The notes beneath the pieces are model-generated. The model was not told the origin of the DNA. It did no database searches and was given only the letters and a program-made list of their open reading frames with translations. This document shows, piece after piece, positions 42,640-51,600 of a stretch of DNA of 64,000 nt (its first letter is position 1; each line of letters opens with the position of its first letter). This DNA is from PCC-6802 sp943367755 (lineage in GTDB: Bacteria > Cyanobacteriota > Cyanobacteriia > Pseudanabaenales > Pseudanabaenaceae). Both the position numbers and the translations under genes were made by a program. The stretch spans positions 62,001-126,000 of the forward strand of contig CALRKB020000006.1 of NCBI GenBank assembly GCA_943367755.1. The letters run 5' to 3'.

Positions 42640-45147
42640 ATGCAACATTCTCTAGTATCCGTATTTACTCCCAGTTTGATGTCTGCGGAAGATTTAGAGC
42701 ATATCTTTGTGCAGCGAGAACCGCTAGCGCAGGATTTGGTCAAGCGGATAGTGAATAGTACCAAGGGCAAGGGCAAGGAACATTCGCTGCTGATTGGAAT
42801 GCGGGGAATGGGCAAGACTCATCTGGTGTCGTTGGTTTATTATCGGGTGAAATCGATGCCAGAACTGCAAGATAAGCTCTTGATTGCTTGGCTGCGAGAG
42901 GAGGAATGGGGAGTGGATTCTTGGTTGGATTTGGTGATGAGAATTTTGCGGGCGATCGCGGAAGATCGTAGCTCGGCAGATAGTGGAGTGGCGCAGGATT
43001 TGCTTGATCGCTTACGCAAAGGTGGCTTCGAGCGCGCCAAGGGATCGGCAACGCAGTTTTTGCGAGATTTGATTGGTAAAAGGACTTTGCTGTTGATTAT
43101 CGAAAATATGGACGATCTGTTTCAGGGTTTGAAGGAAACTGGTCAGCAAGAGTTTCGGGCATTTTTGCAGGAGTATCGTTGTTGTACGGTATTGGCGACG
43201 ACTCCGGCGATGTTTAGTGGTGTATCTAGTCGCAAAGAGCCTTTCTTTGGTTTTTTCCATAACTCCTATTTGGAGGCGATCGAGGTGAATGAGGCGGTGA
43301 AGATGTTGGGGCAGATTGCCAGTTTAAATACGGTGCGGGAAGATCGGCACGATTTGGCGATTTTTTTGCAGAGCGCGCAGGGACGGGCGCGGGTGCGGGC
43401 GGTGCATCATTTGGCGGGGGGGAATCCGCGTGTATATACTTTGTTCGCGCAGTTTATGACGCGGGAGTCGTTGGATGAATTGGTGGATGCTTTTATGAAG
43501 ATGTTGGACGATCTAACTCCCTATTATCAATCGCGGATGAAGGATTTGTCGAATCAGCAGCGCAAGATTATGGAATTGTTGGTCGATCGCCGACAGGCGG
43601 TGATGGTAAAGGATATTGGCGATGCTTGTTTTATCGAGCAACGGGCGGTAGCGAGTCAGTTGCGGGAGTTGAAGAAGAAGGGTTATGTGGTGTCTAGTGA
43701 GGTGGGGCGGGAGTCACTATATGAGTTAAGTGAAGTGTTGATGCGGTTTTGTCTGGAGGTGAAGAAGTTTCGGGGGCGATGGGTGGAGTTGATTGTAGAT
43801 TTTTTGAAGATTTGGTATCGACCCGAGCAGCGGCAGGGAATGTTAGAAAAATTTAGTGATAGTAAGTTGATAGCTCGTCATGATTTGGAACGAGCTTTTT
43901 TGAGTAATGACGATCTTGTCGGTGATATTTGTGTCAGGGAGTTTGAAAGATCGCTGAAAGAGCAAAATCGCACAACTGTTTTGCAGGTAGCGGAAGAACT
44001 ACAGGCTCTTGGCATCATTACAGACAAAGAATACAAAGAATTTGTGACCTTAGTTAGGAAAGAAGAGTATGCTAAGGTTCTGAAATTGTTAGAAAGATCG
44101 AAGTCTAACAAGAATCAAGATCAGCAGCCAGTATCATATTTTGAGATATTTGTAGAAGGACTTCTGCATCAGATGGAAGAAAACTGGTTGGAGGCGATCG
44201 CATCCTATGACCGGGCTTTGGAAATCAAGCCTGATAAACATGAAGCTTGGGTTAATCGGGGGATTTCTCTACATAGATTGGGTAGATATGAGGAGGCGAT
44301 CGCATCCTATGACCGGGCTTTGGAAATCAAGCCTGATAAACATGAAGCTTGGAATAATCGGGGAAATGCTCTGGCCTTCTTAGGCAGATATGAAGAGGCG
44401 ATCGCATCCTATGAAAGGGCTGTAGACATCAAGCTAGATAAACATGAAGCTTGGTTTAATCGGGGAAATGCTCTGGCTATCTTAGGTAGATATGAAGAAG
44501 CATTTGATAGTTATGATAAAGCTATTGATATTAAGCCAGATGAGCCTCAATATCCTCATAATAAAGGTTGGGGCTATTTCAAGTTGGGCAGATATCCTGA
44601 ATCGATTAATTGCTACGATCGAGCGATCGCTATCAAACCAGACCAATACAATTCTTGGCATGACAAAGGATTTGTACAGTTCTTTACCAGCGACTATCAA
44701 GCCGCCCTTGCTACTTGGCAACAAGCCTTTAACCTTCTTATCAACAATCCAGAAGTGTCACGACACTATGACATCTCAGGACTAATCCAAGAATTCATCG
44801 AAGCACTAATTCCACGATTCACCCAGCCCCCCATCCAACAAACCCTCCTTGTCCCTCTCTTGGAAATTTATAGAGAAGCTGAAGTCATCACCGAACTCGG
44901 AGCCGCCCTCGTCAACACCCTCCATCTAATCGTTGCCCCAACCATCAGCGACCACACCGCCGCCCAATGGTTAGAACTATGGCGCACCAGCAGCCTCGGC
45001 AGCGAGCCAGCCATGGAATTACCCCTGCGGTTAATGGGGACAGCGATCGCATACAAAAAAGACCCCAGCAAACGCCAGCGCCTCTGGCTCAACCTACCCA
45101 GCGAAGAGCGCCCCATCCTCGACCAAGCTTTGAAACTTTCTGCATAA
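42640..45147 (+). CDS. P-loop NTPase with winged helix and C-terminal TPR repeats
   Basis: A protein of about 835 residues: NTPase domain with Walker A GMRGMGKTH, Walker B-like TLLLIIENMDDLF, then a winged-helix block (QQRKIMELLVDRRQAVMVKDIGDACFIEQRAVASQLRELKKKGYVV). A helical linker and at least five TPR units follow (consensus EAIASYDRALEIKPDKHEAWNNRG), then a helical C-terminus. Architecture and length resemble STAND regulators, where TPRs sense a ligand or partner. The first ATG at 42640 is used; an in-frame GTG at 42628 overlaps the previous stop. It forms an operon with the preceding smaller NTPase and converges on the toxin-like genes. Confidence 0.78.
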   Translation: MQHSLVSVFTPSLMSAEDLEHIFVQREPLAQDLVKRIVNSTKGKGKEHSLLIGMRGMGKTHLVSLVYYRVKSMPELQDKLLIAWLREEEWGVDSWLDLVMRILRAIAEDRSSADSGVAQDLLDRLRKGGFERAKGSATQFLRDLIGKRTLLLIIENMDDLFQGLKETGQQEFRAFLQEYRCCTVLATTPAMFSGVSSRKEPFFGFFHNSYLEAIEVNEAVKMLGQIASLNTVREDRHDLAIFLQSAQGRARVRAVHHLAGGNPRVYTLFAQFMTRESLDELVDAFMKMLDDLTPYYQSRMKDLSNQQRKIMELLVDRRQAVMVKDIGDACFIEQRAVASQLRELKKKGYVVSSEVGRESLYELSEVLMRFCLEVKKFRGRWVELIVDFLKIWYRPEQRQGMLEKFSDSKLIARHDLERAFLSNDDLVGDICVREFERSLKEQNRTTVLQVAEELQALGIITDKEYKEFVTLVRKEEYAKVLKLLERSKSNKNQDQQPVSYFEIFVEGLLHQMEENWLEAIASYDRALEIKPDKHEAWVNRGISLHRLGRYEEAIASYDRALEIKPDKHEAWNNRGNALAFLGRYEEAIASYERAVDIKLDKHEAWFNRGNALAILGRYEEAFDSYDKAIDIKPDEPQYPHNKGWGYFKLGRYPESINCYDRAIAIKPDQYNSWHDKGFVQFFTSDYQAALATWQQAFNLLINNPEVSRHYDISGLIQEFIEALIPRFTQPPIQQTLLVPLLEIYREAEVITELGAALVNTLHLIVAPTISDHTAAQWLELWRTSSLGSEPAMELPLRLMGTAIAYKKDPSKRQRLWLNLPSEERPILDQALKLSA
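44191..44500 (+). repeat. Tandem 102-bp TPR-coding repeats
   Basis: Three units of exactly 102 bp (starting 44191, 44293 and 44395) are nearly identical at the DNA level, including a HIP1-like GGCGATCGCATC in each. The following units are diverged. This points to recent duplication or gene conversion of TPR units. Confidence 0.85.
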
Positions 45148-45149
45148 AA

Positions 45150-45200
45150 GAGCCTTGCAATCAATTGCAGGCTCAATGCTTAAACCTGTTGAGACAGGTT
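45150..45200. terminator. Two hairpins between convergent NTPase and toxin-like operons
   Basis: GAGCC(T)TGCAAT/ATTGCAGGCTC (45150-45174, one bulge) and AACCTGT/ACAGGTT (45183-45200). Neither has a long T-run, but their position between two converging operons suggests bidirectional termination. Confidence 0.55.
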
Positions 45201-45208
45201 GATTGGAA

Positions 45209-46012
45209 TTAGGAAGCGTCAACACCCAGCGTTTGGACTTCGGTAATAGCCGCTTTTACCATGATGCCGATAACAGTCAAAGTACTCCCTGAATCTAAAT
45301 CAGAGCGGATCGTCAATATATCGCTGGCAAGAAAATCAACCGAATTTCTAACCCCAGCAATTTTTGTGACCACCCCTTGAAAATCACTTCCCATTTGTTG
45401 ACAAGCCGATTTCATTGCGTTGAATGAATTGATTTGAGCATTCAAGGAGCTAATCTGTCTCTCATAATCATTCACATCAGATTGCCATTTCAAATATAGC
45501 CCCAAGGCCACCGCCAGCCCAATCAGTCCAAGGGGACCCAATGCGATTAAATAATAGTATTTTTTCTTGGCGGCTTCTTCTTCACTTTGAGCATTGCCTA
45601 ACAGACCTTTCAGCGCTGCCATCTGTGCGTTTAAACCAGATTCGATCGCAGCCAGTTGATCGAAATAACCGAACACCTGCGATGAGGTTGCATTGATTTG
45701 CCCCGATATTCCATCCACGCTAGATTTTAAAGCGATCGCTTCGTTCTGGATGTTTGCGATCGCCTCCTCAATCGTCGGTAATGGTTGATTGCCCGACACC
45801 ATCGTTTCGATAGTATTCAACTGTGGAATTGCAATCTGCACAAAGCTACTGACGGCTTTTTGCATTGTCTGAATTTGCGATATCGTCGGTGAAATAACAG
45901 CCGATGACTCTGCCTGGATTGTCCGGGCTGTGGGTGGTAGACCAGAAAGAGCCGTGATTTGCTGCTCAGCAGCTACCAGATTTGCTACAGCTTGAGATAA
46001 AAAACCACTCAT
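45209..46012 (-). CDS. Alpha-pore-forming-toxin-like component B (coiled coil with hydrophobic hairpin)
   Basis: The 267-residue protein is almost all helical: an N-terminal helical bundle region (1-150, QIQTMQKAVSSFVQIAIPQLNTIETM), a charged KKKYYY step into a hydrophobic helix LIALGPLGLIGLAVALGLYL (about 152-172), then more long helices. This helix-hydrophobic-helix arrangement resembles the B components of bipartite or tripartite alpha-PFTs (XaxB/YaxB, Nhe/Hbl-like). I cannot confirm a family membership by alignment. The start has a strong GGAGG. It follows the component-A-like gene on the same strand with a stable hairpin in the 78-bp gap. There is no signal peptide, as is usual for many of these toxins. 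Confidence 0.6.
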   Translation of the reverse strand: MSGFLSQAVANLVAAEQQITALSGLPPTARTIQAESSAVISPTISQIQTMQKAVSSFVQIAIPQLNTIETMVSGNQPLPTIEEAIANIQNEAIALKSSVDGISGQINATSSQVFGYFDQLAAIESGLNAQMAALKGLLGNAQSEEEAAKKKYYYLIALGPLGLIGLAVALGLYLKWQSDVNDYERQISSLNAQINSFNAMKSACQQMGSDFQGVVTKIAGVRNSVDFLASDILTIRSDLDSGSTLTVIGIMVKAAITEVQTLGVDAS

Positions 46013-46044
46013 TTATCATACCTCCAAAATTTTTGTGGGAAATA

Positions 46045-46076
46045 AGCCACGAAGAACCTGATAGCTCTTCGTGGCT
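46045..46076 (-). promoter_or_regulatory. Intercistronic hairpin between toxin-like genes
   Basis: AGCCACGAAGA and TCTTCGTGGCT form an 11-bp perfect stem with a 10-nt loop. On the minus strand it lies after the component-A gene and before the Shine-Dalgarno of component B. No T-run follows, so it may adjust the ratio of the two proteins. Confidence 0.65.
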
Positions 46077-46090
46077 GCTTGCTAAGACAC

Positions 46091-47209
46091 CTAAACTGCT
46101 ACGCTTTGTTTAACTGCCACGCTTTGTTGAACTGCCGCGATGAGTGCTTCACCCACGGTCTGTCCTGGCTTTGCCACAACAACTGTTACGCCAGCCATCT
46201 GGCCCTTGATCGTGTTGATATCCGTAATCACGGTTTGCACCTCCGTATTGGCGGCGGTCAAGAAGATCGTGCGGATTTGTCCTGCATTCAGGATGCCGTT
46301 TTGCAAGTCGTTGATCATGCTTCCAAGATCGCTACTTAAAAATTCCCAGGCATTTTCCATTTCAGTGGCAGCATCAACCGCGCTTTTGACCTGATTCAAA
46401 AGACTTTGGTAACCGCTGCTGATCGATGTCGCCAGTTTGACTTCGGCTGTGAGCGTGGCTTCTTCGGTAAGAAGTTTAGCTTTTTGGTTGTTGAGGTTTG
46501 CCAGTGTGATGGATGAAGCCACCTCACCCCCAATGCCAGCAGCAACAATACCAATGCCGCCTACCACCGCCGGGGTTGTGGTTCCCGCCGTGACGAAATC
46601 GGCAATAGCACCAACAGCAATCAGGAAACTACCACCGATGATAGAAAGTCCGCTTGTAACTATACCCGCGATCGCACCATCGATTTTCCCCTGGATGGAA
46701 CCCAACTCTTTGTCATCTGATGCAAGAACACCATTGTCTCCATTGACGGCGTTGTTGAGATCGCCGACAGTTTTCGCAAATGAGCCTGTATCTGTAGTCA
46801 GATTCCCATGTAGGTTTCGCAACGAAGTTACCACAGCATTGGCAGCGGTTTTATAGCTGACAGACTGGACTTGAAGCGCCGTCAAACTCTCGATCCATTG
46901 TGCCTCGGTCGATCCTTCAGGAAGTGTTGTTGCAACCGCATTATTAAGAGCGTAGTAATTACCAATGTTAGCGATGTTCTGAATGATATTAGGTTGAATG
47001 ACATTCAGGTAATTATTTGCATGGGTCTGAGCGGTTGCTAGCCCAGTGTTGATCTCTGTTTGATACGCTGTTAGATGTGACTCACCCGAAAAATCGACGG
47101 TTGGTTGCTCATTAATGCTATTGGCATAAGTTTGAATGATCAGAGCCTGGGATGATTGCGCCTTGTTGGCAGCGTTGATACCTTTTGCGGCTTGTTTTGG
47201 ATCGGACAT
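46091..47209 (-). CDS. Hbl/Nhe-like alpha-pore-forming toxin component A
   Basis: A 372-residue helical protein. The N-terminal segment (SQALIIQTYANSINEQPTVDF, LTAYQTEINTGLATAQTHANNYLNVIQPNIIQNIANIGNYY) matches my picture of the Bacillus haemolysin Hbl/Nhe family: the QTYA block, then a long helix with the HANN-x-L-x-x-I-x-P turn. Residues about 180-235 form a Gly/Ala-rich hydrophobic hairpin (IAGIVTSGLSIIGGSFLIAVGAIADFV...AVVGGIGIVAAGIGGE), the membrane-inserting head in this fold. Helices follow to the end, which carries a repeated QSVAV. AAGGAG lies 6 bp before the second ATG (47209), which I use; a first ATG is at 47212. It is read with the next gene as a two-component toxin. Confidence 0.72.
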   Translation of the reverse strand: MSDPKQAAKGINAANKAQSSQALIIQTYANSINEQPTVDFSGESHLTAYQTEINTGLATAQTHANNYLNVIQPNIIQNIANIGNYYALNNAVATTLPEGSTEAQWIESLTALQVQSVSYKTAANAVVTSLRNLHGNLTTDTGSFAKTVGDLNNAVNGDNGVLASDDKELGSIQGKIDGAIAGIVTSGLSIIGGSFLIAVGAIADFVTAGTTTPAVVGGIGIVAAGIGGEVASSITLANLNNQKAKLLTEEATLTAEVKLATSISSGYQSLLNQVKSAVDAATEMENAWEFLSSDLGSMINDLQNGILNAGQIRTIFLTAANTEVQTVITDINTIKGQMAGVTVVVAKPGQTVGEALIAAVQQSVAVKQSVAV

Positions 47210-47270
47210 CATATTCTCCTTTGTAAAATAAATGGTTTCAAATTGGCATGCACACTCCTACTCAAAGAAG

Positions 47271-47474
47271 CTAGAAAAATGAGTCAATGCCCACCTTGAT
47301 TCTTCCTGCTAAAGCTCTGGTGATGGTCATATCCCATCTGTCAGCTTGTAAGTGTGCTTGAGAGAGGAATTCACTGTAGTTTGCCAGGTTGTCCAGCCCC
47401 ACAAGGTTTAGGGTGATCTCGGCAACTATCCAACTAGCAAGCTTTAGAATCAGAACTTTCCAGTAAACTTTCAT
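47271..47474 (-). CDS. Small protein with N-terminal hydrophobic helix
   Basis: A 67-residue protein with start ATG 47474 and GGAGG 8 bp upstream; a longer frame at 47495 has no such site. The N-terminus MKVYWKVLILKLASWIVAEITLNLVGLDNLANYSEF contains a hydrophobic helix and a conserved-looking GLDNLANYSEF; I recall similar tiny proteins in cyanobacteria, without known function. It lies 61 bp before the toxin-like component A on the same strand, so it may be the first gene of that operon. Its promoter region contains motif copy 2. Confidence 0.65.
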   Translation of the reverse strand: MKVYWKVLILKLASWIVAEITLNLVGLDNLANYSEFLSQAHLQADRWDMTITRALAGRIKVGIDSFF

Positions 47475-47549
47475 TTCCTTGACCTCCGCTTGCATCCTCT
47501 GTCATCTGCTAGACTAAAATTATCGAAAATGAGCAAGCGATCGCATCGC

Positions 47550-47583
47550 ACAAATGTCATGTCCTTACCATTACATTTGTCAT
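47550..47583. promoter_or_regulatory. 34-bp motif copy 2 (operator candidate)
   Basis: ACAAATGTCATGTC, spacer CTTACCA, then TTACATTTGTCAT; flanks are identical to the copy at 41355-41388. It lies between the divergent small-protein/toxin unit (minus) and the di-haem peroxidase operon (plus). Confidence 0.75.
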
Positions 47584-47648
47584 GATGATATTGATCGCAG
47601 CTTCTGAGCTTGCTTTTCCTAGCTATAACCAAAGGACTGGAGCTAGTT

Positions 47649-48689
47649 ATGAACCTACTTTCTAGTAATCGAAAGATCCGAAGATGGCTTATCATGATTG
47701 TCTTAATTACTCTGACATTTCTAGTGGCAATTTTTTGGCAACGGCTCCAGACTCCACAAACCCTTGATCAACTTTCTCTAGAGCAGGTAGAAGTAGATCG
47801 AGTCAAAGAACCGATTCAACCCATCCCATTTCAGATCGCAGTGGATAGAAATAAGGTTCTCCTGGGAGAAAAACTATTTCAAGATGTACGCCTCTCGCGT
47901 AACAAACAGATTTCCTGCTCTAGTTGTCATAACCTCAGTACGGGTGGGGTAGATCGCCTCACCTATTCCATGGGGGTGAACGGATCGCGCGGAGAAGTCA
48001 ATACTCCCACTGTATTGAATGTACGTTTCAACTTTCGTCTGAATTGGAATGGCAAGTATGAAAATTTGTCGGATCACCTCGATGCACTATTACTGAATCC
48101 TAAGGTGATGGACATGAAGTGGGAAGTATTGATTCCCGAGTTGCAAATGGTTCCAGATTACGTACGAGAATTTACAAAGCTGTACTCAGATGGAATAACA
48201 CAGACCAATATCAAGGATGCGATCGCTACCTATCAGAAATCTCTTTACACACCTAATGCTCGCTTCGATCAATTTTTGCGCGGCAACAAACAGGCTCTGA
48301 CAGCTTCAGAACAGGAGGGATACCGTCTTTTCAAAGCTTACGGATGCATAAGCTGCCATCAGGGAGTTAATGTAGGTGGCAATATGTTTTCACGCTTTGG
48401 TGCATTGGGTGACTATTTTGCTGATCGTGGCAATGTCACTAAAGCCGATCTTGGACTCTTCAATGTTACTCACGATCGCCTCGATCAGTTCATCTTTCGA
48501 GTGCCTAGTCTACGTAATGTGGCACTGACCCCACCCTATTTTCATGATGGGACGGCTAAATCGTTAGAGGAGGCGATCGCCATCATGGGCAAATATCAAC
48601 TCGGTCGTTCTCTTGCTCAAAAGGAAACAAGCGCGATCGCGCAATTCTTACGCACCCTCACCGGAGAATATCAAGGGCAGGCACTATGA
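47649..48689 (+). CDS. Di-haem cytochrome c peroxidase (CcpA/MauG family)
   Basis: A 346-residue di-haem protein anchored by an N-terminal helix (residues 12-30). Haem motifs are CSSCH (90-94) and CISCH (233-237). The spacing, KLFQDVRLSRNKQISCSSCH, LTYSMGVNG and the C-terminal VPSLRNVALTPPYFHDG are standard for bacterial cytochrome c peroxidase/MauG proteins. The Tyr/His residues of MauG type cannot be decided here. The start MNLLSSNR at 47649 has GGAG six bp upstream. Its stop overlaps the following hybrid-kinase start by 4 bp. A periplasmic oxidant-sensing or detoxifying role linked to that kinase is likely. Confidence 0.9.
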   Translation: MNLLSSNRKIRRWLIMIVLITLTFLVAIFWQRLQTPQTLDQLSLEQVEVDRVKEPIQPIPFQIAVDRNKVLLGEKLFQDVRLSRNKQISCSSCHNLSTGGVDRLTYSMGVNGSRGEVNTPTVLNVRFNFRLNWNGKYENLSDHLDALLLNPKVMDMKWEVLIPELQMVPDYVREFTKLYSDGITQTNIKDAIATYQKSLYTPNARFDQFLRGNKQALTASEQEGYRLFKAYGCISCHQGVNVGGNMFSRFGALGDYFADRGNVTKADLGLFNVTHDRLDQFIFRVPSLRNVALTPPYFHDGTAKSLEEAIAIMGKYQLGRSLAQKETSAIAQFLRTLTGEYQGQAL

Positions 48690-51600
48690 AATCGGCTTTC
48701 TACAAGAAGATTCTCGCCGCACATCAGATCCCTAAGGGATTCTCAAAGTTTGGTGGCTACGTGATCGTTGCAGGTGCACTAGTATTATCAATTTTTCTGT
48801 GGTTACAGGCCAAAGCAATTGATTTTGACCGACACAATCGTTATGCCGCTAATCTGCGTCGAATTCAAGAGATGGATGCCCGCATTAACCTGAATATCTT
48901 GCAGGCACAGGATGGCATCTTGACCTACTACGATCCAATTGTCAACGATCTAGCGGAGCTAAAAATGTTACAAGCCGATCTAAAGCTAATTCCTAGCTTT
49001 GTCGATCGGGTGGGTCGTGAGGAGCTAGACCAGTTGCTGCAATCCTACATCCAACTCTGGCAGGACAAGGAACGTAGTATTCAAAGGTTTCAATCCCAAA
49101 ATGGGGTTCTGAGAAATTCTCTGGTCTACTTCCCAGTTGCGATCGCGAACCTGGCTGGTCATGAGACAAATGAACCGACCCTAGCTAACAATTTGAATGA
49201 ACTGCTACGGCATATTTTGCTGTTTAACCTTACACACGAGACAGAGATTGTTCCTCAGATTAATCATAAAATTCAGCAACTTTTGGCAGCAAAGTACTCA
49301 GTTATCGATCGCAAAAATCTAGAGATGGCGATCGCCCATGCCAGAATCATCCTGAATAGAAGCCCCGAAGTCAATGACCTGGTCAAGACTATCGTGACAA
49401 TGCCCACGGCCAGACAGGGTGATAACCTTGCTAAAGCTTACTATCATTCTTACCAAAAAGCCCTCGATCGTACCCATACCTATCGACTCTATCTTTATTT
49501 GCTATCCATTATTTTGTTGCTTGGTATTGCAGTCGCAATTATTCGCAGGCTGAGAGCCTATGCGTTAACCGCACAAGAAGCAGAGGAAAAATACCGCAAT
49601 ATTTTTGAGAACTCCATTGCAGGAATATTCCAGACTACACCCACTGGCACATATCTCAGTGTAAATCCCATGCTAGCAGTAATATACGGTTATGAGTCTA
49701 GTGTAGAACTAATCCAAAATTTAACTAATATCCAACATCAACTCTATGTTTTGCCTGAGCGACGTCGGGAGTTCATCGATCTGATGCAAGAAAAGGGAGT
49801 GGTGGTAGATTTTGAGTCTCAGGTTTACCGTCAAGATGGCTCAATCATCTGGATTTCGGAGAATGCTCGCTCAGTAAGCGATCGCAATGGCACATTACTC
49901 TACTACGAGGGATCGGTCACTGATATTTCAGCTCGCAAACAGGCAGAAATAGCTCTACAAGATTCTGAAGCGGAATTACGATTGTTATTTGCTGCTATGA
50001 CCGATATCGTGATTATTTTTGATACTGAGGGGCGTTACTTAAAGTCGATTGGAACCCAACTGTCAAGACTTGACTATAGACCGGGAGTTAATCCCATTGG
50101 TAAAACAGTGCATGAAGTCTTACCCAAAGAGCTTGCTGAACTATTTATTAACGCAATTCGACAAGCACTGCTGCTGCGATCGCAAACAAGCAATCCCGAG
50201 GATATTCTCGCAGAAATCTCTTCTCAACCTGCTTCCGAACAACACAGTGTTAGTGTTGAATACAGCATACCTATTCACGGGCAAAAAACATGTTTCTCAG
50301 CTAGTGTTTCTCCTTTGTCAGAAAATACAGTGCTCTGGGCAGCTCGAAATATTAGCGATCGCAAACGACTAGAGGAAGAATTACAACAGAGCGAAAAGCA
50401 AATGCGGGCACTCCTGGATGCCATTCCCGATCGGATGTTTCGTCATCGCATAGACGGCACATATTTAGATTTCAAGGCAAAGCCTGAGGATCTGCATTTT
50501 CCAAGAGAGGTTTTGATTGGCGGTAAGCTAAGCGATTTGGCAATTCCTGAAGCTACTGTCCAAGGTCTATTAGAGCGGTTTCAACTAGCAGTTAATAGCG
50601 GTGAACTACAAACCTATGAACACGAACTGATGCGTTCAGATGGAACTCACTACTATGAAGCACGGATTGTGAAAAGTGGAATAGATGAAGTAGTTTGCAT
50701 CGTGCGTGACATTACAGATCGCAGACAAACAGAGACTGCCCTCAAAAATGCTATGCAGGCTGCAGAAGTAGCAAACCAGGCTAAAAGCCAATTTCTCTCC
50801 AATATGAGCCATGAACTACGAACTCCCCTCAACGTCATCCTGGGATTTACTCAGTTACTAGCGCGAAGCAGTTCGCTCACCCCAAAACAACAGGGATATT
50901 TAGATACAATTATTCGCAGTGGTGAGCATCTATTAAAATTGATTAATGATGTACTAGAAATCTCTAAGATTGAAGCAGGTAGAATCACTCTCCACGAAGA
51001 CAGTTTCGATCTCCATGCCCTACTAGATTGGCTACAAGAGATGTTACGGCTCAAGGCTGAGTCTAAAGGACTACAACTCATCTTCGATCTTGCTCCCGAC
51101 TTGCCTCGTTATATTCGTGCTGATGAAAGCAAACTAAGCCAGATTTTGATGAACTTGCTCAGTAATGCCATCAAATTCACCCAGATTGGAAGCGTAATTC
51201 TACGTGCATACCCTTCTCATCCCCTCACCCTCCATTTTGAAATTGAAGATAGCGGCCCTGGAATTGCTTCTACTGAACTAGATAATCTCTTTGAGCCATT
51301 TGTTCAGACAGAAATAGGAATTAGCTCCCGCGAGGGTACGGGACTTGGCCTACCTATTAGTAGAGAATTTATCCGTTTAATGGGAGGGGAAATAGAGGTT
51401 GAAAGCAGATTGGGAGAAGGCACTATTTTTAGGTTTGACATCCAAATTGGTCAGATTGAAGCAGCTCAAATGCAAACTCAGGAACCGCATCGGCAAGTCA
51501 TTGGCCTGGAAACCGAACAACCGCAATATCGCATTCTGGTTGCAGAAGACAAGTTGGAAAATCGTCAGTTACTAGTTGAGATACTCACACCAGTTGGATT

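Noticed and set aside
44191..44500. CRISPR-like regular repeats
   Set aside because: The 102-bp repeats have no spacers and encode TPR units in frame.
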